A stretch of 64,000 nucleotides of DNA, from positions 1 to 64,000 of the forward strand of contig NZ_BMFD01000006.1 in the NCBI RefSeq assembly GCF_014637795.1, read 5' to 3'. Of the stretch, positions 33,294 through 41,669 are shown one piece after another. This stretch comes from Belliella aquatica (GTDB lineage: Bacteria; Bacteroidota; Bacteroidia; Cytophagales; Cyclobacteriaceae). Numbering within the stretch: the first letter of the stretch is position 1; each line of letters begins with the position of its first letter. The position numbers and the translations under genes were made by a program. The notes beneath the pieces are model-generated. The model had not been told where the DNA came from, did no database searches, and was given only the letters and a program-made list of their open reading frames with translations.

Positions 33294-36200
33294 GTGAAAA
33301 AATATCAGGAGTTTAAGCAAGTAGATTATCCCAATATCGGGGAGAGCGTACTTCAGTACTGGAAAGAAAATGACATTTTTAACAAATCTGTAGTCAATAG
33401 AGAAGGGGCAGAGACTTTTACATTTTTTGAAGGACCACCTTCAGCCAATGGTACACCGGGCATTCACCATGTGATGGCGCGGACGCTCAAAGATATTTTC
33501 TGTAGATACAAGACACTTAAAGGCTTTCAGGTAAAAAGAAAAGGCGGTTGGGATACCCATGGTCTTCCTGTTGAACTTCAGGTAGAAAAGGAACTCGGGA
33601 TTACCAAAGAAGATATCGGGAAGAAAATCACCGTAGAGGAATACAATCGCAAATGCCGTGAAACAGTCATGAGATTCAAGGATGAATGGGATGATTTGAC
33701 AGAAAAAATCGGCTATTGGGTTGATTTGGATGATCCTTATATCACTTTCGATGCGAAATATATAGAGACACTTTGGCATTTGTTGAAGAGACTCTATGAC
33801 AAAGATTTACTTTACAAAGGGTATACTATCCAGCCTTACTCTCCAGCCGCAGGTACAGGTCTGAGTTCACACGAACTCAATCAACCGGGCTGCTACAGAG
33901 ATGTGAAGGACACTTCCATCACCGCACAGTTTAAGCTTAAAGGAGAAGAGAATACTTATATTTTAGCATGGACTACCACTCCTTGGACTTTGCCTTCTAA
34001 CTCCGCTTTGGCAATTGGAGAAAAATTGGATTACGTGAAAGTGAGGACTTTCAATCCCTATACTTTTGAGCCACAACAAGTGATTTTAGCAAAAGCTAGA
34101 ATTGGTTCTTACTTCAATGCAAAAGCACAAGATTTAGCTATAGCTGATTATACAGCAGGGGATAAATTGATTCCTTATGAAGTTGTAGCGGAAATGAAAG
34201 GAGCTGATTTGCTTGGATTGGAATATGAACAAATTTTTCCAATAGCTGATTTGACACTTCCAAATCCAGCGTTTACTGTCATTTCTGGGGATTATGTGAC
34301 TACTGAAGATGGTACAGGAATCGTTCACCTTGCAAAGGCATTTGGTGCAGACGATTTTAGAACTTTGGTTCAAAATAATATTCCAGGAGTATTTGTTCAG
34401 GACGAAAAAGGGAATGAAATCCCTGTAGTCGATAAGCAAGGTAAATTCTTGCCAGTCGTAGGGAAATACCTCGCAGCCAAAATGAAAGAGCATGGAATCA
34501 CAGCTCATAAAGAGTTTGGTGAAGATGATTTCTTTGTAAAAAATTACACCAATGATGATGAAGAGAGCAAAGATTTCAAGAATACAGATATCATCATCAC
34601 CATTATTTTAAAGAATGAAAACAAGGCCTTCAAGGTCGAAAAATACGAACACAGCTATCCACATTGCTGGAGAACTGACAAGCCTATCCTCTATTATCCA
34701 TTAGAAAGCTGGTTTATCAAAACTACCGCTTACAAAGATAGAATGGTGGAATTGAACAAAACGATCAACTGGAAGCCTGAGGCAACTGGAATCGGTCGTT
34801 TTGGGAATTGGTTAGAGAATTTGGTGGATTGGAATTTGAGTAGATCCAGATTCTGGGGTACTCCACTTCCAATTTGGAGAACAAAAGATGGGTCTGAAGA
34901 AATCTGTATCGGATCTATTGATGAGCTGAAATCAGAAATCAAGAAATCCATTGAAGCTGGATTGATGGAATCTTCTCCAATCAATGAAGAAGAAATTGAT
35001 TTGCATAGACCTTATGTAGATGATGTGATTTTGGTTTCTCAAAAGGGAGAAGCCATGTATCGTGAGCCAGACTTAATCGACGTTTGGTTTGATTCGGGAG
35101 CGATGCCTTACGCACAATGGCATTATCCATTTGAGAACGAGGAGATTTTCAATGCAAATTATCCAGCAGATTACATTGCAGAAGGTGTGGATCAGACCAG
35201 AGGTTGGTTCTTTACACTACATGCCTTGTCTGTCATGTTATTCGATTCAGTATCTTTCAAAAATGTCATTGCAAATGGTTTAGTATTGGATAAAAATGGC
35301 AACAAAATGTCTAAGAGATTGGGCAATGCTGTGGATCCATTCAAAACCTTGAAAGAATATGGGCCTGATGCCTTGCGTTGGTATATGCTTAGCAATGCCA
35401 ATCCTTGGGATAATTTGAAGTTTAGCTTGGAAGGTGTGGCAGAAGTACAAAGAAGATTCTTTGGAACGCTACAGAATACCTATAACTTCTTCGCACTTTA
35501 TGCGAATTTGGATCATTTTGTCTATGACAAAAACAAGAGCATACCTGTTGCACAAAGAGCAGAATTGGATCAGTGGATTATTTCAAAACTTCAATCTTTA
35601 ATAGCAGAAGTAGAGAATTCCATGGACAACTATGATGCGACTAAAGCGACGAGAGCGATTATGAATTTCACAGTCGATCAGTTGTCTAACTGGTATGTGA
35701 GATTGGCAAGAAAGAGGTTCTGGAGAGGAGATTTAAACACTGATAAGCAAGCCGCTTACGAGACTTTGTATGAATGCTTGATGTCACTGAGTCAGTTGAT
35801 GTCTTCTTTTGCACCGTTCTATTCAGATTGGATGTATAAGAATCTGACAGAGGCTACAGCAAATCCAATGGAGTCGATTCACTTGACTGATTGGAACAAT
35901 GTTGACGAATCCTTGATCAATAAGGATTTGGAAGAAAGCATGGATTTAGCTCAAAGAGTTTCGTCTTTGGTGCATTCCCTAAGAAAAAATCCTAAGATTG
36001 GGATTAAGGTAAGACAGCCTTTGCAGCGAATTTTGATTCCTGTATTGAATGATAAGACAAGAGTTCAGATTCAGCATGTAGAAGAATTGATCATGTCTGA
36101 AGTCAATATCAAGGCCATTGAATATATAGATGATGCTTCGGACGTTTTGGTGAAGAGTGTGAAACCTAATCTGCCTGTTTTGGGTAAGAAGTTAGGACCT

Positions 36201-36677
36201 AAGATGCGATTTGTCGTAGCAGCGATCAATTCTTGGGGGAAAGAGCAGATTTCTGAAATCGAGAAAAACGGTAAAATCAATGTTGACGTCGATGGAGAAT
36301 CCCTAGAATTGTTGTTGGAAGAGGTATTGATCAGTTCTCAGGATATCCCTGGATGGTCAGTAGCTTCTGATCAGGGATTGACAGTTGCACTTGATGTGAC
36401 CTTGACTGAAGAATTGAAGCAGGAAGGGATTGCGAGAGACTTGGTGAATAGAATCCAAAATCTAAGGAAGGATATGGGACTTGAAGTACAAGATAAAATC
36501 CATATTCAGATTGCAAAGCATGATGATTTGGTAAATGCATCATTTGAGAATTTTGGTGGATATATCAAGACCGAAACACAAGCTGTAAACTTGGAAATAG
36601 TAGAGTCTGTTACCGAATCCATCACTTTGGATATGGATGATTTTGAGTTGTCTGTAAAAATCTCAAAAGCTAACTAA
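33294..36677 (+). CDS. ileS: Isoleucyl-tRNA synthetase
   Basis: An 1127-residue class I aminoacyl-tRNA synthetase of the long, eukaryote-like type usual in Bacteroidota. The HIGH-type motif is in PSANGTPGIHHVMART near residue 55, the KMSKR loop is NKMSKRLGNAVDP near 670, and the CP1 editing domain with ILAWTTTPWTLPSN lies near 225. The start is GTG at 33294 (MKKYQEFKQVDYPNI). It charges tRNA-Ile with isoleucine in the cytoplasm and is followed by lspA in the same direction. Confidence 0.97.
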   Translation: MKKYQEFKQVDYPNIGESVLQYWKENDIFNKSVVNREGAETFTFFEGPPSANGTPGIHHVMARTLKDIFCRYKTLKGFQVKRKGGWDTHGLPVELQVEKELGITKEDIGKKITVEEYNRKCRETVMRFKDEWDDLTEKIGYWVDLDDPYITFDAKYIETLWHLLKRLYDKDLLYKGYTIQPYSPAAGTGLSSHELNQPGCYRDVKDTSITAQFKLKGEENTYILAWTTTPWTLPSNSALAIGEKLDYVKVRTFNPYTFEPQQVILAKARIGSYFNAKAQDLAIADYTAGDKLIPYEVVAEMKGADLLGLEYEQIFPIADLTLPNPAFTVISGDYVTTEDGTGIVHLAKAFGADDFRTLVQNNIPGVFVQDEKGNEIPVVDKQGKFLPVVGKYLAAKMKEHGITAHKEFGEDDFFVKNYTNDDEESKDFKNTDIIITIILKNENKAFKVEKYEHSYPHCWRTDKPILYYPLESWFIKTTAYKDRMVELNKTINWKPEATGIGRFGNWLENLVDWNLSRSRFWGTPLPIWRTKDGSEEICIGSIDELKSEIKKSIEAGLMESSPINEEEIDLHRPYVDDVILVSQKGEAMYREPDLIDVWFDSGAMPYAQWHYPFENEEIFNANYPADYIAEGVDQTRGWFFTLHALSVMLFDSVSFKNVIANGLVLDKNGNKMSKRLGNAVDPFKTLKEYGPDALRWYMLSNANPWDNLKFSLEGVAEVQRRFFGTLQNTYNFFALYANLDHFVYDKNKSIPVAQRAELDQWIISKLQSLIAEVENSMDNYDATKATRAIMNFTVDQLSNWYVRLARKRFWRGDLNTDKQAAYETLYECLMSLSQLMSSFAPFYSDWMYKNLTEATANPMESIHLTDWNNVDESLINKDLEESMDLAQRVSSLVHSLRKNPKIGIKVRQPLQRILIPVLNDKTRVQIQHVEELIMSEVNIKAIEYIDDASDVLVKSVKPNLPVLGKKLGPKMRFVVAAINSWGKEQISEIEKNGKINVDVDGESLELLLEEVLISSQDIPGWSVASDQGLTVALDVTLTEELKQEGIARDLVNRIQNLRKDMGLEVQDKIHIQIAKHDDLVNASFENFGGYIKTETQAVNLEIVESVTESITLDMDDFELSVKISKAN

Positions 36678-36747
36678 GAAAAATATCAGCTGCGAAAAGG
36701 GTCAATATCAAAAAAAATCCTTAAATCTGTGGCTTTAATAGGAATAC

Positions 36748-37380
36748 ATGAAGTATCTAAAATATTTTGGAATTGCGTTGGCAGTGATTATCCTTGATCA
36801 GGTGGTCAAGTTACTGGTTCATTATCAAATGGATTTTGGCACTCCTGGTCAGATAAAGATTTTCGGAGACTGGTTCAAGTTGCATTACACGACCAATCCA
36901 GGTATGGCCTTCGGAATGCAGTTGGGATCTGAATACGGAAAACTGATACTTACTAGTTTTCGATTGGTTGCCATGTTTGGGATAGGGTACTACCTTTATT
37001 ACATCATTGAAAAAAAGATGCATGTTGGTTACATTATCTGTATCGCAATGATTTTGGGTGGAGCAATAGGGAATTTGATTGATTCTGTTTTTTACGGTGT
37101 CTTTTTGAACAATGCCCCTTACAATGCTGTAACTCCTTGGTTTCATGGACAGGTTGTGGATATGTTTTATATTGATATTTGGGAAGGGTATATTCCTGAA
37201 TGGGTGCCTCTCTGGGGTGGAAGCTACACTGCATTGTGGCCAATTTTCAATATAGCAGATGCATCGATCTTTGCTGGGGTAGCTATCATCTTGGTTTTCC
37301 AAAGCAGATTCTTCAAAGAGGAAGATCCTGAAGCAGAAGACGAAATTCAAAAACAATTTATTGAAGAAAATAAAGAGTAG
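36748..37380 (+). CDS. lspA: Lipoprotein signal peptidase
   Basis: A 210-residue inner-membrane aspartic protease (signal peptidase II) with four membrane helices. GGAIGNLID near 108, the first catalytic Asp in GQVVDMFY near 137 and the second in FNIADAS near 171 are all present. The C-terminus is acidic. It matures the lipoproteins, of which this window has several. The loop before the first catalytic Asp (NNAPYNAVTPWFHG) is longer than in E. coli, as is usual in Bacteroidota. It follows ileS by 70 bp and ends at a strong terminator. Confidence 0.95.
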   Translation: MKYLKYFGIALAVIILDQVVKLLVHYQMDFGTPGQIKIFGDWFKLHYTTNPGMAFGMQLGSEYGKLILTSFRLVAMFGIGYYLYYIIEKKMHVGYIICIAMILGGAIGNLIDSVFYGVFLNNAPYNAVTPWFHGQVVDMFYIDIWEGYIPEWVPLWGGSYTALWPIFNIADASIFAGVAIILVFQSRFFKEEDPEAEDEIQKQFIEENKE

Positions 37381-37393
37381 TTTCTTCAACCAA

Positions 37394-37430
37394 AAAGCCC
37401 TCAGAGTCATGCTTTGAGGGCTTTTTTTTG
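37394..37430 (+). terminator. Terminator after lspA
   Basis: AAAGCCCTCA pairs with TGAGGGCTTT around a short loop and is followed by a long T-run. Confidence 0.85.
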
Positions 37431-37462
37431 TTTACAATATGGTCTTCAATTTATTTCCCTTT

Positions 37463-37544
37463 GAAAAAGTGGAATGGTTTACATTTTTTCGTATGAAAAA
37501 GTGTGTTCTGATACATTTATTCCCTAGGAAAAAGTGTATTTTTG
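37463..37544 (+). promoter_or_regulatory. Three GAAAAAGTG direct repeats ahead of a -7 box
   Basis: GAAAAAGTG occurs at 37463-37471, 37495-37503 and 37528-37536, spaced 32 and 33 bp, about three helical turns. The third copy abuts TATTTTTG (37537-37544), a TAnnTTTG box 22 bp before the ATG at 37567. This looks like a regulator array on one face of the DNA. Confidence 0.6.
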
Positions 37545-37566
37545 TTTCGTTAATCTTTGGAAATTC

Positions 37567-38874
37567 ATGAAAAGAAAATTGACTAATCAACTTGCATCCT
37601 GGAAAAACGCCTCGAGTAGAAAGCCACTTTTGATTCAAGGTGCAAGACAAGTGGGTAAAACTTGGTTGATGAAAACTTTTGGAAAAGAATGTTTTCAGTC
37701 TGTTGCTTACGTGAACTTGGAGACGAATAAAGAATTGAAGGATGCTTTTGAACAAAATTTTGAAATCGATAGGATTCTGTTGGCTATACAAATAACCTCA
37801 GGAGTAAAAGTTATAAAAGGAGAGACTTTGGTTATCATCGATGAGATTCAAGAATCTCCATTTGCCATAACTTCATTGAAATATTTTCAAGAAAATGCTC
37901 CAGAATATTTTGTGATGGCAGCAGGTTCTTTATTAGGAGTTGTATTGCATCAGCAAGTTTCTTTTCCAGTGGGAAAAGTTGATTTTTTAAATCTTTATCC
38001 ATTAGATTTTGAAGAGTTTCTAATGGCTATGAATGAAGAAGACCTAATTGAATTAGTCAAGAATCAGGATTGGGCTTTGATCAATACTTTTAAGGAGAAA
38101 TATATTGGGCTTTTGAAACAATATTACTTCGTGGGTGGAATGCCTGAAGCAGTTACAAATTATGCTCAAAATAAGGATTTGAAGGAAGTTAGAAAAATTC
38201 AAAAGGGAATTTTGGCAGCTTATGAACAAGATTTTTCTAAGCACGCACCAGTCGAAATCGTACCTAGAATTCGAATGCTATGGAATGCTATCCCTTCTCA
38301 ATTAACAAAAGAGAATAAAAAATTCATCTATGGACATGTCAAACAAGGAGCTAGAGCAAAGGACTTTGAATTGGCTTTGGCATGGCTTTATGATTCTGGA
38401 TTAGTTCATCGGGTGAATAAAATTTCAAAACCTGGAATTCCATTAAAAGCCTATGAGGATATCAATTCCTTCAAACTTTTTATGCTTGATATTGGACTTT
38501 TAGCAGCTTTAACGGACTTAGATTCCAAGTCAATTTTGGAAGGAAATAACCTCTTTGAAGAATTCAAAGGGGCTTTGACTGAACAGTATGTTCTTCAGCA
38601 ATTTCTTGCAAGAAATATTCATCCGTTCTATTGGTCTACAGAAAAATCGACAGCAGAAATTGATTTTATAATTCAATTAGATGGTAAAGTTTATCCTGTT
38701 GAGGTCAAAGCAGAAGAAAATTTAAAAGCAAAAAGTCTCAAAGTTTTTTCTGAGAAATATAAAATTCCAGTTTCTGTACGAACATCCATGTCAGGATATA
38801 GAAAAGAAGATTGGCTAGTAAATATTCCACTTTATGCTATTGGTTTTTTAAATCAGGAGAATACCATTTCTTAG
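37567..38874 (+). CDS. AAA+ ATPase with DUF4143 domain
   Basis: A 435-residue protein from the ATG at 37567 (MKRKLTNQL). The N-terminal AAA_14 domain has Walker A GARQVGKTW near residue 25 and Walker B LVIIDEIQE near 90; the C-terminal DUF4143 domain has a nuclease-like IDFIIQ...YPVEVKAE motif (D-x-n-EVK), as in PD-(D/E)XK-type folds. Such ATPases are common in bacteria and often move horizontally; their function is not established. It appears monocistronic. Confidence 0.9.
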   Translation: MKRKLTNQLASWKNASSRKPLLIQGARQVGKTWLMKTFGKECFQSVAYVNLETNKELKDAFEQNFEIDRILLAIQITSGVKVIKGETLVIIDEIQESPFAITSLKYFQENAPEYFVMAAGSLLGVVLHQQVSFPVGKVDFLNLYPLDFEEFLMAMNEEDLIELVKNQDWALINTFKEKYIGLLKQYYFVGGMPEAVTNYAQNKDLKEVRKIQKGILAAYEQDFSKHAPVEIVPRIRMLWNAIPSQLTKENKKFIYGHVKQGARAKDFELALAWLYDSGLVHRVNKISKPGIPLKAYEDINSFKLFMLDIGLLAALTDLDSKSILEGNNLFEEFKGALTEQYVLQQFLARNIHPFYWSTEKSTAEIDFIIQLDGKVYPVEVKAEENLKAKSLKVFSEKYKIPVSVRTSMSGYRKEDWLVNIPLYAIGFLNQENTIS

Positions 38875-38926
38875 ATATTGAACTATTTCTTTTGTACCAA
38901 AGAAAAATATTGACTTAATTCGCCAC

Positions 38927-39547
38927 ATGGATTTTGATTGGGTTTTGGAAAGTTTCCAGCAAGGGATTGCAGAAATGTCGTGGCTGGAGGCGATAGCAGT
39001 ATTTTTCGGCATTGCTAGTGTGTTTTATTCTATCAAAAAGAACATTTGGGTATTTCCAACTGGAATGATAAGCACCTTGATTTATGTTTACATCTGTCTA
39101 AAATATAAATTGTATGCAGACATGGGAATCAATGCTTATTATTTCGGAATGTCTATCTACGGTTGGTATCTGTGGAGTAGGCCGAGTGGGACAAGCGAAG
39201 AATTAGCAGTGACTTGGCTTAGCCGCATGGGTGTTCTCAAATCAATTGCCTTATTTTTCGTTTCCTATGGAGTCCTGTATTTTATACTAGCGAATTTCAC
39301 AGACAGTGACGTTCCCTATTGGGATTCCTTTACAACTTCATCTGCATTCGTAGGAATGTGGCTGATGGCCAAAAAGAAGGTGGAAAACTGGATTGCTTGG
39401 ATTATCACTGACTTAGTTTCTATTCCATTGTATCTCTGTAAGGGTTTGGTATTGACATCTTTTCAATTTATGTTTTTTACTGTTTTAGCAGTTATTGGTT
39501 TATTTTCTTGGATAAAGTCCGCGAGGAACATTTCAAATGGGTATTAA
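38927..39547 (+). CDS. pnuC: PnuC family nicotinamide riboside (or thiamine) transporter
   Basis: A 206-residue inner-membrane protein with seven helices. Family features are FFGIASVFYSIKKNIWVFPTG, KLYADMGINAYYFGMSIYGWYLW and the repeat-like second half. PnuC proteins carry nicotinamide riboside; close relatives (PnuT) carry thiamine. The NadR-like kinase overlapping its end (11 bp) favours nicotinamide riboside, while the TPP-controlled receptor 1.6 kb downstream keeps thiamine possible. Confidence 0.88.
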   Translation: MDFDWVLESFQQGIAEMSWLEAIAVFFGIASVFYSIKKNIWVFPTGMISTLIYVYICLKYKLYADMGINAYYFGMSIYGWYLWSRPSGTSEELAVTWLSRMGVLKSIALFFVSYGVLYFILANFTDSDVPYWDSFTTSSAFVGMWLMAKKKVENWIAWIITDLVSIPLYLCKGLVLTSFQFMFFTVLAVIGLFSWIKSARNISNGY

Positions 39548-40061
39548 AAAAATTGTGATTTTAGGACCAGAATCTACTGGAAAAAGTACGCTTACTCAAG
39601 CATTAGCGGCTGCGTACAATGAACCCTGGGTTTATGAATACGCTAGGCAATATATAGAAAATCTGCATCGACCTTATGAATTTGAGGATTTGCTTCAAAT
39701 CGCAAAGGGTCAAATTTATGCGGAGGATTCTGCATTGAAAAATGCAAAGAAGTATCTTTTTATTGATACTGATTTGCATGTTATCGATGTCTGGAGTAAT
39801 CACAAATTCGGTAAAACAGATCCATGGATTGTTGAACAAATTCAAAACAGGAAATATGATTTATATCTTTTGACAAATGTGGACATTCCTTGGGAAGACG
39901 ATCCGCAAAGAGAGCATCCTGATCCTGAAATGCGAGATTATTTTTTCGATCGCTATCACAAGTTGCTTCAAAAATCAAATGTTCCATTCGAAATTATTGA
40001 AGGAAATTATATTGATAGATTTGTTTCAGCAATGAAAGCCCTGAAAAGTAATGGGTTATAA
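39537..40061 (+). CDS. NadR-like AAA kinase (ribosylnicotinamide kinase type)
   Basis: A 174-residue P-loop kinase with GPESTGKST at 10-18 and FIDTDLHVIDVWS near 78, like the C-terminal kinase domain of NadR. No nucleotidyltransferase or DNA-binding domain is present. It overlaps pnuC by 11 bp, so the two are translationally coupled: import followed by phosphorylation traps the vitamer. Nicotinamide riboside is the likely substrate; thiamine cannot be excluded from sequence alone. Confidence 0.85.
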   Translation: MGIKKIVILGPESTGKSTLTQALAAAYNEPWVYEYARQYIENLHRPYEFEDLLQIAKGQIYAEDSALKNAKKYLFIDTDLHVIDVWSNHKFGKTDPWIVEQIQNRKYDLYLLTNVDIPWEDDPQREHPDPEMRDYFFDRYHKLLQKSNVPFEIIEGNYIDRFVSAMKALKSNGL

Positions 40062-40228
40062 TGTGTTTGAATAAGGTGTTAATATTTCTTAAATGCAACA
40101 GGGTCAAGAAGATGATATTTGTCAGTTTTTTAATTTCTAACTTTTTTTGATGTATCTTTATAGCAGAATGTCTGACAATCATCCAGCGATTTTGCATTCT
40201 GATTACTAAATTCATTAAATACATTATT

Positions 40229-41296
40229 ATGCGTCCGCCTAGATTCAGTGCCGCATCCTCTTTCCATTCAGATTTAAAATTGAGGATCAAAAATCACTTT
40301 ACAGAAAAAAATCTTAACCAAACTGGAAATTTCTCGCTTTATTTTAAAGCTATTTTGCTTGTTTGCGCTTACATAGCAACCTATGTAACACTCGTATTCT
40401 TCACACCACATTGGGCGATTGCCCTAGTCGGTTGTGTGCTACTAGGAGCTTTGGCTTCTACTATTGGTTTCAATGTGATGCACGATGGGGCACACGGGAG
40501 TTTTAGTAAAAAGAGTTGGGTCAATGAACTCGCTGGAGTATCGATCAACTTTTTGGGAGCGAATGTTTTCATGTGGAAAACAAAGCACAATGTCGTACAT
40601 CACTCGTTTACGAATATTGACGAAGTAGATGATGACATGAATGCAAGACCTTTCTTGAGACTTTGTCCAAATCAAAAATTCCATAAAATCCATAAGTATC
40701 AGCATAAGTATTTCTTATTTGTGTATTCACTGCTTTACTTATATTGGATTTTTGTGACGGATTACAAGAAATACGTGACCAAAAAGGTGGGGATTGTCCC
40801 AATTCAGAAAATGACTGTTGCTGATCATTTCTCTTTTTGGGGATTCAAACTCATTCATATCATATTATTCGTGGCTATTCCACTCTATATGGTAGGGTTT
40901 ATGCCTTGGTTGATAGGTTTTCTTGTATATGGAATCTCTACGGGGATTCTCTTAAGTGTGGTGTTCCAATTAGCACATGCAGTAGAAGAAGCTTCTTTCC
41001 CAATGCCTAATATTGAAACAAATAAATTGGAAGACGATTGGGCAATCCATCAGTTAAAGACAACTTCTAACTTTGCCACTAACAATAAGTTACTATCGTG
41101 GTTGGTAGGCGGTTTGAACTTTCAAGTTGAGCACCATTTATTTCCAAATATCTCACACGTGCATTATCCTGCAATCAGTAAGATAATCAAAGAAACTTGT
41201 AGAGAGTATGGGATACCATATTTAGAACATCCAAAATTAAGTATGGCCTTTGCCTCTCACGTCAATCACTTGAGGAATTTAGGCGGTAACCAATAA
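40229..41296 (+). CDS. Membrane fatty acid desaturase
   Basis: A 355-residue di-iron desaturase with four membrane helices and three His boxes: HDGAH near 86, HNVVHHSFTN near 120 and QVEHHLFPNISHVHY near 300. The third box with Q-x-x-HH is typical of the front-end or linoleoyl-CoA desaturase-like group; there is no cytochrome b5 domain. It introduces double bonds into membrane acyl chains; position cannot be read from sequence. It is monocistronic with a clear terminator. Confidence 0.92.
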   Translation: MRPPRFSAASSFHSDLKLRIKNHFTEKNLNQTGNFSLYFKAILLVCAYIATYVTLVFFTPHWAIALVGCVLLGALASTIGFNVMHDGAHGSFSKKSWVNELAGVSINFLGANVFMWKTKHNVVHHSFTNIDEVDDDMNARPFLRLCPNQKFHKIHKYQHKYFLFVYSLLYLYWIFVTDYKKYVTKKVGIVPIQKMTVADHFSFWGFKLIHIILFVAIPLYMVGFMPWLIGFLVYGISTGILLSVVFQLAHAVEEASFPMPNIETNKLEDDWAIHQLKTTSNFATNNKLLSWLVGGLNFQVEHHLFPNISHVHYPAISKIIKETCREYGIPYLEHPKLSMAFASHVNHLRNLGGNQ

Positions 41297-41316
41297 GTCT
41301 AAGAATTTTAATTTTT

Positions 41317-41348
41317 CCCGCTGTTCAACTATGAGCAGCGGGTTTTTT
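41317..41348 (+). terminator. Terminator after the desaturase
   Basis: CCCGCTG (41317-41323) pairs with CAGCGGG (41336-41342), followed by six T. Confidence 0.85.
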
Positions 41349-41403
41349 ATTTTAGGCCATTTTTGGTTATTAAGCTTTTACACCTACATTTGCAGCATAG
41401 ATC

Positions 41404-41481
41404 ATTAGGGGTGCCTTAAAATATCGGGCTGAGATCATACCCACAATACCTGATCCGGGTAGTGCCGGCGAAGGGAAATGA
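41404..41481 (+). ncRNA. TPP riboswitch (THI element)
   Basis: The conserved core is clear: GGGGTGCC, then GGCTGAGATCATACCC, ACCTGATCCGGGTAGTGCC and GGCGAAGGGAAA. It binds thiamine pyrophosphate and lowers expression of the gene behind it, the TonB-dependent receptor at 41670. About 190 nt separate the aptamer from the start codon; no clear terminator is visible there, so control may be at translation or through a distant structure. Confidence 0.95.
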
Positions 41482-41669
41482 GTAACCAATGAAAGTACAT
41501 GCAAAAAGTTTTCGCCGAAGACTTTGGATTAGTCTATAAAACTTAGGCTCCGCGCAGACATGCAATTTTGCTGTATTTGATTTGGAAATGGGTAAACAAA
41601 ATGAAGAAAATCATCCCCTTGGTTTTCTGAAGTTTAACCAGCTGGCTTTCGGCATATTAAATAATTTAA

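Noticed and set aside
36678-36747. Missing dksA/traR-type gene between ileS and lspA, where I recall one in some Bacteroidota
   Set aside because: The 70-bp gap is ordinary, and I cannot tell from one window whether the gene was lost or lies elsewhere.
37534-37566. Upstream start for the DUF4143 ATPase
   Set aside because: It would overlap the third GAAAAAGTG box and the -7 box; the ATG at 37567 fits the family start.
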